A stretch of 13,506 nucleotides of DNA, taken from the NCBI GenBank assembly GCA_029256645.1, contig JAQSXM010000044.1, positions 1-13,506 on the forward strand. Reading direction: 5' to 3'. Under the pieces are notes generated by a model. That model ran no database searches. It saw nothing but the letters and a program-made list of their open reading frames with translations, and had not been told where the DNA came from. Positions 1-6,925 of this stretch are shown here, in pieces. The translations under genes were made by a program, and so were the position numbers. The stretch is from Sporomusa sp. (GTDB taxonomy: Bacteria > Bacillota_C > Negativicutes > Sporomusales > Sporomusaceae). Every line of letters starts with the position of its first letter. The first letter of the stretch is position 1.

Positions 1-554
1 GATACAAATATTGTCGTGCCTTCTTTATTAAGACGGTATAGCATCTGCCAGAATTCCCGCCGTGACACAGGGTCAACACCAGTCGTTGGTTCATCCAGAA
101 AAAATATTTTAGGACGGTGCATCAGGCCGGCCGCCAGCGCCAGTTTTTGCTTCATGCCGCCGGAAAGATTATCGGCCAGACGGTCTTTAAACGGCAGCAG
201 ATTGGTGAAGTCCAGAATCTCTGTCCCCAATTCCTTAACCCGCTTGCTATTAGCCCCATATAACGCGCCAATTACCTGAATATTCTCCATAACCGTGAGA
301 TCACCATACAGACTGAATTTTTGAGGTACATAGCCAATCTGATTTTTTACAGATTCTGTGTTGTCGCTGCCCAGCAAACTTATTTTGCCAGACGTGGGAG
401 CCATAATGCCTGTGATCATTCGGATCGTAGTAGTCTTTCCAGCCCCATCCGGCCCAACCAACCCGAAAATACTGCCGGCTTTAACCTCCAGGTTAAGATT
501 ATCCACCGCCGTCAGAGTGCCAAATCGCCGGGTTAACCCGATAAGGGAGATCAT
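1..554 (-). CDS. ABC transporter ATP-binding protein, YbhF-like, partial (C-terminus beyond left edge)
   Basis: ATPase subunit of an ABC-2 type exporter; it would power drug or metabolite efflux at the inner membrane with the HlyD protein encoded just upstream. About 184 N-terminal residues lie in the window. Visible motifs are Walker A GPDGAGKT (residues 34-41), a Q-loop glutamine at 78 (YVPQ), signature LSGGM (130-134) and Walker B IFFLDE (150-155) followed by PTTGVDP. The H-loop falls outside. The variant GPDGAG Walker A is, as I recall, also found in E. coli YbhF. The start ATG (554-552) overlaps the HlyD stop TGA (553-551) as ATGA, so translation is probably coupled. E. coli YbhF carries two ATPase domains; whether this one does cannot be seen. 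ABC-2 permease genes are expected beyond the left edge. Confidence 0.93.
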   Translation of the reverse strand, partial: MISLIGLTRRFGTLTAVDNLNLEVKAGSIFGLVGPDGAGKTTTIRMITGIMAPTSGKISLLGSDNTESVKNQIGYVPQKFSLYGDLTVMENIQVIGALYGANSKRVKELGTEILDFTNLLPFKDRLADNLSGGMKQKLALAAGLMHRPKIFFLDEPTTGVDPVSRREFWQMLYRLNKEGTTIFV

Positions 555-1528
555 CTTAACACCACATCGGCGGGCATCCCTGGTTTTAAAATCCCTTCCA
601 TATTGTCGATCTTCACTTTCACCGCAAACACTAAATTGGCCCGCTCGCTTTGTGTAATGCTCTGGCGCGGGGTGAACTCCGCATTCTGACTGATTTCCTT
701 AATCTCGCCTCTAAATACCCGCCCGGGGAAAGAGTCGACCTTAACCTGGGCTTCTTGCCCAACAGCAATCAGCCCTAACTGGGTTGACGGCACATAGACC
801 TTAAGCCAGCAATCACTCATATCGCCTACCGTAAGAATCGCTGCGCCGGGATTAACATACTCTCCATTCTCAAAATTTTTAGAGAGTATCAGTCCGTTGA
901 TCGGACTGATCACCGCAGTGTCCGCTACCAGTGTCTTACTTGCCGCCAAAACTGCCTTGCTTCGTTCTACCTCAAGCCGCTGTGCCTCAATGGCTTCCGG
1001 CCGGCTTCCTTCATCTCCCAGCGCATCCCGTTGAGTAGCTGCCACCATCGCGTTATAGGCAACATCCATATTTGAACTGGCAGTATCCAGTTGTTGTGCC
1101 GAGATAGCCCCGGCACTATATAGACTTTGATACCGCACATAGTCCTGCTTGGCCTTATCATATACCGAGCGTGAGGAGGCCAGCAACGCCCCCAGTTCCT
1201 GTCGCTCCTGATTACGCGGGCCGGCCTCCAGGTCTCGAAGCTGAGCAGCAGCTTTGGCTAACGCGGCCTCATCCCTGATCACCTGGGCTTCTAAATCGGC
1301 ACGTGTTACCCTGGCAATTTTTTGCCCGGATCTTATCGTGTCACCAACCTTACTCTCCAGCCCTGACAAATAACCGTTAACCTTTGGCATAATATCGGCT
1401 CTGGTTACCTCAATAGTGCCTGTAGCTGTAATACCGGTTTTTGTTGGCCTAAGATAGTTGTAGCCAACTACCCCGGACACAACAATAATAACAATGATTC
1501 CAGCTAATAACTTCTTATTAACCATCAT
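551..1528 (-). CDS. HlyD-family membrane fusion (efflux adaptor) protein, YbhG-like
   Basis: Periplasmic adaptor linking an inner-membrane ABC exporter to an outer-membrane channel in diderm cells. The 325-aa length is typical. An N-terminal signal anchor spans about residues 6-25. Split biotinyl/lipoyl-like halves lie near 38-77 (IMPKVNGYLSGLESKVGDTI) and 203-235 (ISPINGLILSKNFENGEYV), separated by an Ala/Gln/Glu-rich coiled coil of about 78-200. A beta-barrel region follows to the end (DCWLKVYVP, IKEISQNAEFTPRQ, LKPGMPADVV). The start overlaps the TetR gene by 11 bp. Two consecutive ATGs (1528 and 1525) both sit behind a GGGGTG sequence inside the end of the repressor gene, so the exact start is uncertain by one codon. 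The order repressor-adaptor-ATPase matches E. coli cecR-ybhG-ybhF. The substrate cannot be read from the sequence. Confidence 0.93.
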   Translation of the reverse strand: MMVNKKLLAGIIVIIVVSGVVGYNYLRPTKTGITATGTIEVTRADIMPKVNGYLSGLESKVGDTIRSGQKIARVTRADLEAQVIRDEAALAKAAAQLRDLEAGPRNQERQELGALLASSRSVYDKAKQDYVRYQSLYSAGAISAQQLDTASSNMDVAYNAMVAATQRDALGDEGSRPEAIEAQRLEVERSKAVLAASKTLVADTAVISPINGLILSKNFENGEYVNPGAAILTVGDMSDCWLKVYVPSTQLGLIAVGQEAQVKVDSFPGRVFRGEIKEISQNAEFTPRQSITQSERANLVFAVKVKIDNMEGILKPGMPADVVLR

Positions 1529-2117
1529 GATTTTTCACCCCACTCAAAAAAATCTCTATAGCATTAATGGCATATTGTGCATCCTGATCAGAATTGCTTA
1601 ACGCAAAATGGCGGGTTATCGGGCGGGTAATAAAATAAAAATTCATCATGCCAGCCAAAGCCAATGTTGCAGTATTCACATCCAACTCCTCACGGAACTC
1701 ACCACAGGCAATCCCCTCATTTAAGGTTTCAGTCATAAAATGATAAATACGTTCAATGTATTTACGGATAATAGGGTCAAAAAACTTTGAGGGATTTAGT
1801 AGCTCTCCCATCAAGAACTTGGTAAGAAACGGCATCTTCTTGTGTATGAGCACCACATTATGGGCATAACCCATAATTTTTTCAGTTGGAGAAGTTTGTA
1901 TCCCCTTTACCGCATCCAGCAATTCACCAATTGGTGCAAATTGTTTCTCAAGAATCGCTGCATAGAGGCCTTCCTTACCGCCAAAATAATAGGAAATTAA
2001 GGCGCTGTTGGCACCGGCTGCTTTTGAAAGCTCTCTAATTGACACACCTGCTAAACCTTTTTCCGCAAATAGCCTTTCTCCCGCCTCAATCAGCTTTTCC
2101 TTTGCATCTTTTTCCAC
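1518..2117 (-). CDS. TetR-family transcriptional regulator, CecR (YbiH)-like
   Basis: Probable autorepressor and local regulator of the downstream efflux genes. The 199-aa protein has an N-terminal TetR helix-turn-helix (about residues 25-47: VSIRELSKAAGANSALISYYF), then GGKEGLYAAIL. The C-terminal half (FLTKFLMGELLNPSKFFDPI, then GMMNFYF) resembles the CecR ligand-binding domain (formerly DUF1956). The start codon is GTG (2117-2115), chosen because AAGGAG lies 7 nt upstream; no good ATG is nearby. It heads the operon and overlaps the HlyD gene by 11 bp. A 26-bp palindrome and a sigma-70-type promoter lie directly upstream. CecR of E. coli is known to control the ybhGFSR genes; the inducer here is unknown. 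Confidence 0.92.
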   Translation of the reverse strand: MEKDAKEKLIEAGERLFAEKGLAGVSIRELSKAAGANSALISYYFGGKEGLYAAILEKQFAPIGELLDAVKGIQTSPTEKIMGYAHNVVLIHKKMPFLTKFLMGELLNPSKFFDPIIRKYIERIYHFMTETLNEGIACGEFREELDVNTATLALAGMMNFYFITRPITRHFALSNSDQDAQYAINAIEIFLSGVKNHDG

Positions 2118-2130
2118 AGATCTACTCCTT

Positions 2131-2156
2131 TTTAATTAATCAATCGATTAATTAAA
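2131..2156 (-). promoter_or_regulatory. Probable TetR/CecR operator (palindrome)
   Basis: Inverted repeat with perfect 11-bp arms, TTTAATTAATC and GATTAATTAAA, around a 4-bp spacer AATC. It starts 14 bp upstream of the repressor GTG and its far end touches the promoter -10 box, so a bound dimer would block transcription. Assignment to the adjacent TetR protein is by position. Confidence 0.75.
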
Positions 2157-2184
2157 GTTTATTCCAACAAGGTTCCTTTGTCAA
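2156..2184 (-). promoter_or_regulatory. Sigma-70-type promoter of the tetR-hlyD-ABC operon
   Basis: On the minus strand, -35 TTGACA (2184-2179, perfect consensus) is followed after exactly 17 bp by -10 TAAACT (2161-2156, four of six consensus bases). The -10 directly abuts the palindromic operator, and the start site would fall inside the palindrome. Confidence 0.72.
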
Positions 2185-2192
2185 GAAAATTC

Positions 2193-2220
2193 AATCAAGG
2201 GCACCTATATGCCCTTGATT
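2193..2220 (-). terminator. Hairpin terminator of the CGGC-radical SAM-HD/DUF429 operon
   Basis: Stem with 11-bp arms AATCAAGGGCA (2193-2203) and TGCCCTTGATT (2210-2220) and a 6-nt loop. It lies 27 bp past the stop of the HD-DUF429 gene. On the minus strand it is followed by GAATTTTC, a modest U-rich tail. It also insulates the downstream tetR promoter. Confidence 0.7.
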
Positions 2221-2247
2221 TTAAAATCAACAAATCAGGTTGTCTAA

Positions 2248-3549
2248 CTACATTCTGACATAAACAATTTCCATAGGCAGTCCCCTGCTGTCCTTTGCCG
2301 GTTGCCCTGGAATTGTAGCAAAACCACGCTGCATCCCGGCAACCCCCACAACCGCCAAAGCCATAGCATCAACAAAATCGTCAAGCAGGCGCTTAGGATA
2401 CTGGGACATGATCTCCTTTAAAGCATTCTCGGTATCTGCAAAGTACTGCTTTAAGACCTCCCTCCGCTCAGTATAACCGCTATCCTCTGTTTTTCTGCTG
2501 ATTAGCGGCCTGCCACCAGCCAATAAAGCAAACCCGTATTCAGGATGAGATTCACGAAGACAACCTATATATTGCGAGTTTAGCTGCAAAAATTCATCCA
2601 CCTCGCGTATCTTTTGGGAAAAACCCAATGACTGCTCTGACAAACTCTTGTTTGTAATCGTCAGGTTAACTGCTTTTGCTTCAAGCTTATCCTGGCTATA
2701 AACAGCTTGCCGGCAGGGGGTGTTAAATACGCTTGATGATTTTCCTTTCAACCGGCCGCGCAGTTCACGATCCGGCCTTAGCCGGTTTTCCGCCTCAGTC
2801 TCAGGCAAACCAATAGGAATATCAATAAGTATGCAGGCGGCATCATGATGTTCTGCCATAATATCAGCAATCGCAGGATAGACACCAAAGCCGTAACCAC
2901 CATCATCTTCGATCCAAAAAACCGCCCAACCATAGTGTTTTCCCGTTTTTTTGCAGCTGTCAATCCCAACACACTTGCAGATTTTTCTGATACCCTCAGG
3001 GTGATTCAACAGACTCCGGGCCAACGTAAGGAATTCTGCCTCTACAGCAACCATGCTTCTTTCAGCAAAATCAGCCGCCGAATACAAGGGTGGCGCAACA
3101 TCAAAAATGCCCCGGTAATGCAAATGCTCAAATTCATGATGAAGCAACGCATTATCTATCTCGCCAACCTGCCCGCATTCATCGGCAGTCAGATCTGTAA
3201 TTTCAAACTTCTCATAGATAACCTTTTGTAAGTTTTGTTCTATTTTTTTGTAATCATCCAGGTAATATTTAACCGGTCTGGTTATATCCGAAATATAAGC
3301 CTCACTGGCATCATGCAGCAGACAAGCCAGTTGGACCTTAGCCGTGTAACCTCTTTTTGCGGCTTCGCGTGCACAATTAATCGAATGCTGAGCAACGCTG
3401 TAAAAGGTTTTAAAGTGTCCATTGGCCCTGCACATTTGGGATAAAGCATGGGCGATATCCTGTATAGCTACCTCTTCCGCCCGGGGGGCAAGCGGATAGA
3501 ATAAAGTATTACTATATGTTAAAATTGCATTTTCTCGTTTTGACAGCAT
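2248..3549 (-). CDS. HD-domain phosphohydrolase fused to DUF429 (RNase H-like) domain
   Basis: A 433-aa two-domain protein. Residues 1 to about 180 are an HD-type metal phosphohydrolase of the YfbR-like kind: H55 (SVAQHS), H79-D80 (LLHD) and D132 (EIDNALLHHE) fit an H-HD-D metal site. Families of this type often act on nucleotides. From about residue 193 to the end it is DUF429, a predicted RNase H-like nuclease fold: VGID (194-197), DIPIGLP (243-249), a SSVFNTP stretch, ESHPE (333-337) and DDFVDA (390-395), which supply the expected acidic residues. The reading frame is continuous through the junction at about 185-192, so this is a true fusion. The ATG has GGAG 9 nt upstream. It is the last gene of a three-gene operon, 34 bp after the radical SAM gene. 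The substrate is unknown. Confidence 0.85.
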   Translation of the reverse strand: MLSKRENAILTYSNTLFYPLAPRAEEVAIQDIAHALSQMCRANGHFKTFYSVAQHSINCAREAAKRGYTAKVQLACLLHDASEAYISDITRPVKYYLDDYKKIEQNLQKVIYEKFEITDLTADECGQVGEIDNALLHHEFEHLHYRGIFDVAPPLYSAADFAERSMVAVEAEFLTLARSLLNHPEGIRKICKCVGIDSCKKTGKHYGWAVFWIEDDGGYGFGVYPAIADIMAEHHDAACILIDIPIGLPETEAENRLRPDRELRGRLKGKSSSVFNTPCRQAVYSQDKLEAKAVNLTITNKSLSEQSLGFSQKIREVDEFLQLNSQYIGCLRESHPEYGFALLAGGRPLISRKTEDSGYTERREVLKQYFADTENALKEIMSQYPKRLLDDFVDAMALAVVGVAGMQRGFATIPGQPAKDSRGLPMEIVYVRM

Positions 3550-3583
3550 TGTTTAACACTCCTACGGTAACGATTGATACATA

Positions 3584-4468
3584 TTAAAACAAGGAAAGCT
3601 GATTGTCGCCGTAACCTTGCCTATAGCCATTAATAATATCCTTCATTTTATAAAGAATACCCTTTCTGTCACATTCTGCTTGAAATAACTGCCACAGCCG
3701 CTTTGCGTTTGGTGAAGGGCACTCATAGTCATTGCCAAATTGAGTTATGTATTTTTGCTTAAGAGCCGGAAAATGCTCGTCAAGCTTTTTATAATACCAT
3801 TCTCTTTGATTTTGCCGCAAGGTTACACCAAATGCCGGATAGATAAACCTGGCACCATTTTCAGCTGCCAAATGAATGATTCTACTGATATTACTGTCAT
3901 TATCCTCTAGAAAAGGCAGTACCGGCATAAGCAGAATCCCAGTAAAAATCCCATTCTCTGAGAACTTTCTAATCGCCGAAAACCGTTTTGAAGCTTCTGC
4001 GACATAAGGCTCTATCTTCTTGCACTGCGCGTCATCTGCTGTAGTAATAGTAATCTTTATAAGTACCGGTGAATGCTTTTTGATCAGCTGCAGTACATCA
4101 ATATCTCTTGTGATCAAATCACTTTTGGTAGCAATGGCGATGCCAAACCGGTGGGCATTAATTAATTCTAATGCACCTCTGGTTAAACAGCATTCTTTCT
4201 CAAAAGGATTGTAGGGATCACTCATTGCACCTGTTCCGATCACACCGGTCCGGCGCTTTGCTGTAAGCTCACGTGCAAGTAAGGCTAGAGCATTCTCCTT
4301 TGCCCTTACCTCATCAAAATTCTCTACCCGATAACATTCACTGCGGCTGTCACAGTAGATACAACCATGGCAACAGCCTTTATAAATGTTCATATTATAA
4401 TTCTTGCCAAACCAGGCGTTACTAGTCTCGTAGCCGGATAGTATTGTTTTTGCTGGTATGAACTTCAT
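3584..4468 (-). CDS. SPL-like radical SAM protein (SplB / Rv2578c-type family)
   Basis: Putative radical S-adenosylmethionine enzyme of 294 aa. The iron-sulfur cluster motif is C32-x3-C36-x2-C39 (GCCHGCIYC). A conserved block GTGAMSDPYNPFEKE follows (78-92), then TRGALELI, with late TIM-barrel strands including ILLMPVLPFLED and FIYPAFGVTLR. This pattern is characteristic of proteins annotated as SPL-family or Rv2578c-like radical SAM. True spore photoproduct lyase is longer and differs in detail, so spore DNA repair should not be assumed. The start ATG lies 3 nt past the CGGC-family gene stop, with an AAAGG-type ribosome binding site inside the end of that gene, so translation is probably coupled. 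The downstream neighbour is the HD-DUF429 gene. The reaction is unknown. Confidence 0.88.
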   Translation of the reverse strand: MKFIPAKTILSGYETSNAWFGKNYNMNIYKGCCHGCIYCDSRSECYRVENFDEVRAKENALALLARELTAKRRTGVIGTGAMSDPYNPFEKECCLTRGALELINAHRFGIAIATKSDLITRDIDVLQLIKKHSPVLIKITITTADDAQCKKIEPYVAEASKRFSAIRKFSENGIFTGILLMPVLPFLEDNDSNISRIIHLAAENGARFIYPAFGVTLRQNQREWYYKKLDEHFPALKQKYITQFGNDYECPSPNAKRLWQLFQAECDRKGILYKMKDIINGYRQGYGDNQLSLF

Positions 4469-4471
4469 GTT

Positions 4472-4810
4472 TTAAACCTTTTTTATAGTTATTGTAGCTT
4501 GTTCCTTGCCCTCTGGTGATCCATGGGTATAGCCAACCACATCAAAATATTCGCCAAGGCGCTTTGCCAAAGCTTCATAGTTGTGTGCTTTCCCCCGCAT
4601 ACAGGATGATAAGTGCACCACATCCACACCATTTTTCACCATCATCTCAATCTTTCGCTCAATATCACCGCCAGCGTGAGAAAAAGTAATAAGCTCTATT
4701 TCATCCGTATATCTCTCAAAAGCATCTTTTCGTTGAAAAAAAGCGTTAAGACAGCCTTTGCCTGTACAACGCAACATGGTTTCTTCCCGGACTAGTATTG
4801 CAATCTTCAT
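4472..4810 (-). CDS. CGGC domain-containing protein with degenerate CGGC motif
   Basis: A 112-aa protein resembling the CGGC family, small putative metal-binding proteins of unknown function. Family-like features are the start KIAILVREE, the C15-TGKG-C20 segment followed by LNAFFQRKDAFERY, and GVDVVHLSSC (61-70). The position where the CGGC signature normally stands reads HAGG (45-48), in TFSHAGGDIERK, so both motif cysteines are gone while the other conserved cysteines (15, 20, 70) remain. It heads the operon with the SPL-like radical SAM gene 3 nt downstream. The ATG follows AGAGGTG by 4 nt. A putative promoter lies about 70 bp upstream. Altered or lost metal binding is an inference. Confidence 0.8.
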   Translation of the reverse strand: MKIAILVREETMLRCTGKGCLNAFFQRKDAFERYTDEIELITFSHAGGDIERKIEMMVKNGVDVVHLSSCMRGKAHNYEALAKRLGEYFDVVGYTHGSPEGKEQATITIKKV

Positions 4811-4876
4811 AAAGCACCTCTTTATTCAGTACCGTAGTAGCCAAAACTACAGTGCATATTCACTTTCCTTCTGTTT

Positions 4877-4906
4877 ATTATAGCAAACCTAACACTTATA
4901 CCATAA
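4877..4906 (-). promoter_or_regulatory. Putative promoter of the CGGC-radical SAM-HD/DUF429 operon
   Basis: On the minus strand a perfect -10 TATAAT (4882-4877) is preceded after 18 bp by a weak -35 TTATGG (4906-4901). It lies about 70 bp upstream of the CGGC-family ATG in a 170-bp gap that otherwise holds only the terminator of the neighbouring operon. Confidence 0.5.
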
Positions 4907-4951
4907 CATTTTTCAAAAGACAGAACCACCGTCCCCGAGTCTTTATAAAGA

Positions 4952-4970
4952 AACCGGCCAGTGGCCGGTT
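4952..4970 (-). terminator. Terminator after the ADP-ribosylglycohydrolase gene
   Basis: GC-rich hairpin with arms AACCGGCC (4952-4959) and GGCCGGTT (4963-4970) and a 3-nt loop, 10 bp past the stop codon. On the minus strand it is followed by TCTTTATAAAG, a short U-rich tail. It probably ends the transporter/kinase/glycohydrolase operon. Confidence 0.72.
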
Positions 4971-4980
4971 AAATACTTCA

Positions 4981-5967
4981 TCATTCGCGGTGGATAAGTT
5001 GTGCTGCCAATTTCTCCAGGTCAATGTTATTAACCTCTTGGATATGTCGCTTCCATTCTGATTTGATTGCCGCTGCACCGCCAAAAGCGCCGCATAATGC
5101 ACCAACGATGGCACCATTGGTGTCGGCATCATCACCAATATTAATAATTGAGGTTAAGCAGTCCTCAAACTGCCCTTTACCAGCGTAGAAGATCCCCAGG
5201 CTGAGCGGAATTGATTCGTAGCTTTTCATACCGGCACCAATCAGCCGGTATAATATGTTGCCAAGCTCAGCCAAACTCTTACCGGCATGACGATCCACCA
5301 TTTCTACCACCAGCTTGATTCGTTCTTCTACTGAAGGCGCCGGAATGTCATGGCCTTGCTCCTCACCGAACCGCGCGCCATAAATAGCAGCGTCCATAAC
5401 CGCTGTGATGTTTTTGCCACCTGCCATGGCGCAGGCTACCGCTGCTGCTACTGCACAGGTTGAGCCAACACCTGGTTTACTGCCATGAGACACAAGCGCT
5501 GATTCACAAGCCGCCTGGACCGCTTGTTTTATATCACCATGATAATAAATACCGATCGGCGCAACCCGCATAGCACCGCCGTTAGTATCGCCGATTTTTG
5601 CAGCCTCAATATAATCACCGCCTTCGGTAATGGCAGTTAGAAATCTGCGGGTACTTGGTCCAATCACCGTTGAAGCCAGCATTTTATTCTTAATCGCCCA
5701 TTCTTTCATTTTAGCGACAAATAACTCCCTGCTAAAACCGGCGTGTTCAATTAAGACACCGGCAATAATAAGACTTTCTTCCGTATCATCGGTTATGGCC
5801 CCCTCTGTTAACATGCCGTGTGCGACTTGTTCTACTGACGGCTTATTAAACCCAATAATCCGCCCGTAAGACTTTTCTATTTGCTGCGGCGTCATAAATG
5901 AGGCCGGCATTCCCATTGCATCACCAATAGCTGCCCCGATTAAACATCCATAAGCACGATCTAACAT
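4981..5967 (-). CDS. ADP-ribosylglycohydrolase (ARH/DraG) family protein, YegU-like
   Basis: Member of the DraG/ARH fold, Mg-dependent enzymes that cleave N- or O-glycosidic bonds to ADP-ribose or related ribosides. The 328-aa length is typical. Metal-site motifs are intact: GxxIGDAMG near the N-terminus (11-19), TDDTE (59-63), NGGAMR (129-134) and the C-terminal GDDADTN (278-284), which supplies the remaining metal aspartates. It is the last gene of the operon, with its ATG 5 nt past the PfkB kinase stop and a GGGG ribosome binding site inside that gene. In E. coli, yegU (this family), yegV (PfkB kinase) and yegW (GntR) are also neighbours, so a catabolic role on a small riboside is more likely here than removal of protein ADP-ribosylation. 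There is no partner ADP-ribosyltransferase gene in the window. The substrate is unknown. Confidence 0.92.
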   Translation of the reverse strand: MLDRAYGCLIGAAIGDAMGMPASFMTPQQIEKSYGRIIGFNKPSVEQVAHGMLTEGAITDDTEESLIIAGVLIEHAGFSRELFVAKMKEWAIKNKMLASTVIGPSTRRFLTAITEGGDYIEAAKIGDTNGGAMRVAPIGIYYHGDIKQAVQAACESALVSHGSKPGVGSTCAVAAAVACAMAGGKNITAVMDAAIYGARFGEEQGHDIPAPSVEERIKLVVEMVDRHAGKSLAELGNILYRLIGAGMKSYESIPLSLGIFYAGKGQFEDCLTSIINIGDDADTNGAIVGALCGAFGGAAAIKSEWKRHIQEVNNIDLEKLAAQLIHRE

Positions 5968-5972
5968 AATTA

Positions 5973-6917
5973 TTAATCCCCTTTGATTATTTTTTTTATA
6001 TCGTCCAAACCAAAATTGCCGTTTGGACCAATAAAAGTCGTGTTCAATGCGCCACAGGCAGAGCCTATTCTTAATATATCTTCAATAGCCAGCTCATGCA
6101 AAAATCCATAGATGCACCCGGCGGCAAAGCAGTCACCGGCTCCGGTAGTATCCACAGCCTTGACCGCAAAAGCCGGGATGTAATACTCTCTCTGCCCGAC
6201 ATAAGCAGTAACACCCTCACGGCCATTCTTAATGATGACATATTGAATCCCCTGGGCAGTTGTCCAGTCCGCAAAATTGCCGGTAATACCCAGCCGGTCC
6301 TTCATTTTATTGATCTCTTTTACATTCGGTATCAGGATATCACTTAGCCCTAATACCGCCAGCAAGACGTTACGGTTAATTTCATGCACCAGCGGCCCCG
6401 GATCAAACATGATAACCGCGCCCTGACTCTTTATTCTGCGGACAAACTCTACAATCTCACCGGCATTTTCAGCCAGGAGATAATAGCCGGTCAGGTAAAC
6501 AAGCGCGGTTGACGCCATTAATGAAGTTGCAACTAAATCAGATGAAAACTTGCTCTCGCACCCCTTAAAGGTCATAAACGTCCGTTCCGAGGAAGCGTCC
6601 ACGATGACCAGTGAATAACCGGTACGCTGACCAGCCTGCACCCTGACACAGTCCCGTGGAATATTGGCTGCTGTTAAATAAGCGTCTATCCCCTGACCAT
6701 CCTGATCAGCTCCCACTGTTGAAACCGGATAAGCAGTCACACCCAGATTCCGCAGTGTGCTGGCCACATTAATTGTCGAACCGCCCACCCTTTCAAAAGA
6801 TTCGTTGATGAGCACATCTTCGCCTTTTTCCGGGTACTCGCCTACCAATAGATACTTATCAATAATCAGCCCGCCCAAAACCAGTACTTTATTTTTTATA
6901 ACACCAGCTATACTCAC
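5973..6917 (-). CDS. PfkB-family carbohydrate/nucleoside kinase, YegV-like
   Basis: Ribokinase-type kinase of 314 aa that phosphorylates a sugar or nucleoside hydroxyl with ATP. Visible features are the N-terminal GGLIID (15-20), the substrate-side motif GGSTINVA (45-52), FDPGP (171-175), PNVKE (197-201) and the C-terminal PfkB signature DTTGAGDCFAAG (256-267) with the anion hole and catalytic D262. The start is GTG (6917-6915), since no in-frame ATG occurs upstream before the previous gene. Its ribosome binding site (AGGTG) is weak and overlaps the stop of the ABC ATPase gene 8 nt away, so translational coupling is likely. Neighbours are an importer upstream and an ADP-ribosylglycohydrolase-family gene downstream. 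The natural substrate, perhaps a nucleoside-like compound delivered by the importer, is inferred only from context. Confidence 0.93.
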   Translation of the reverse strand: MSIAGVIKNKVLVLGGLIIDKYLLVGEYPEKGEDVLINESFERVGGSTINVASTLRNLGVTAYPVSTVGADQDGQGIDAYLTAANIPRDCVRVQAGQRTGYSLVIVDASSERTFMTFKGCESKFSSDLVATSLMASTALVYLTGYYLLAENAGEIVEFVRRIKSQGAVIMFDPGPLVHEINRNVLLAVLGLSDILIPNVKEINKMKDRLGITGNFADWTTAQGIQYVIIKNGREGVTAYVGQREYYIPAFAVKAVDTTGAGDCFAAGCIYGFLHELAIEDILRIGSACGALNTTFIGPNGNFGLDDIKKIIKGD

Positions 6918-6925
6918 ATCATCAC

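Noticed and set aside
16..657. Plus-strand open frames opposite the left-edge genes
   Set aside because: The minus strand here encodes clear ABC ATPase motifs and the HlyD C-terminus, so these frames are shadows.
2215..2230. Palindrome TTGATTTTAAAATCAA next to the terminator
   Set aside because: It overlaps the terminator arm and is AT-rich; without a second copy or a promoter at this spot I see no ground to call an operator.
2790..3010. Possible frameshift or missed stop making the HD-DUF429 fusion artificial
   Set aside because: The frame is continuous and in one phase through both domains, and a short linker with normal composition joins them, so a fused gene is the simplest reading.
2845..3444. 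Plus-strand open frames of 128 and 69 codons
   Set aside because: They lie opposite the HD-DUF429 gene, show no recognisable domain and lack convincing ribosome binding sites; they are antisense shadows.
3584..4468. Calling this gene a true spore photoproduct lyase
   Set aside because: At 294 aa, with the C-x3-C-x2-C motif very near the N-terminus, it fits the broader SPL-like radical SAM group, not the longer genuine lyase.
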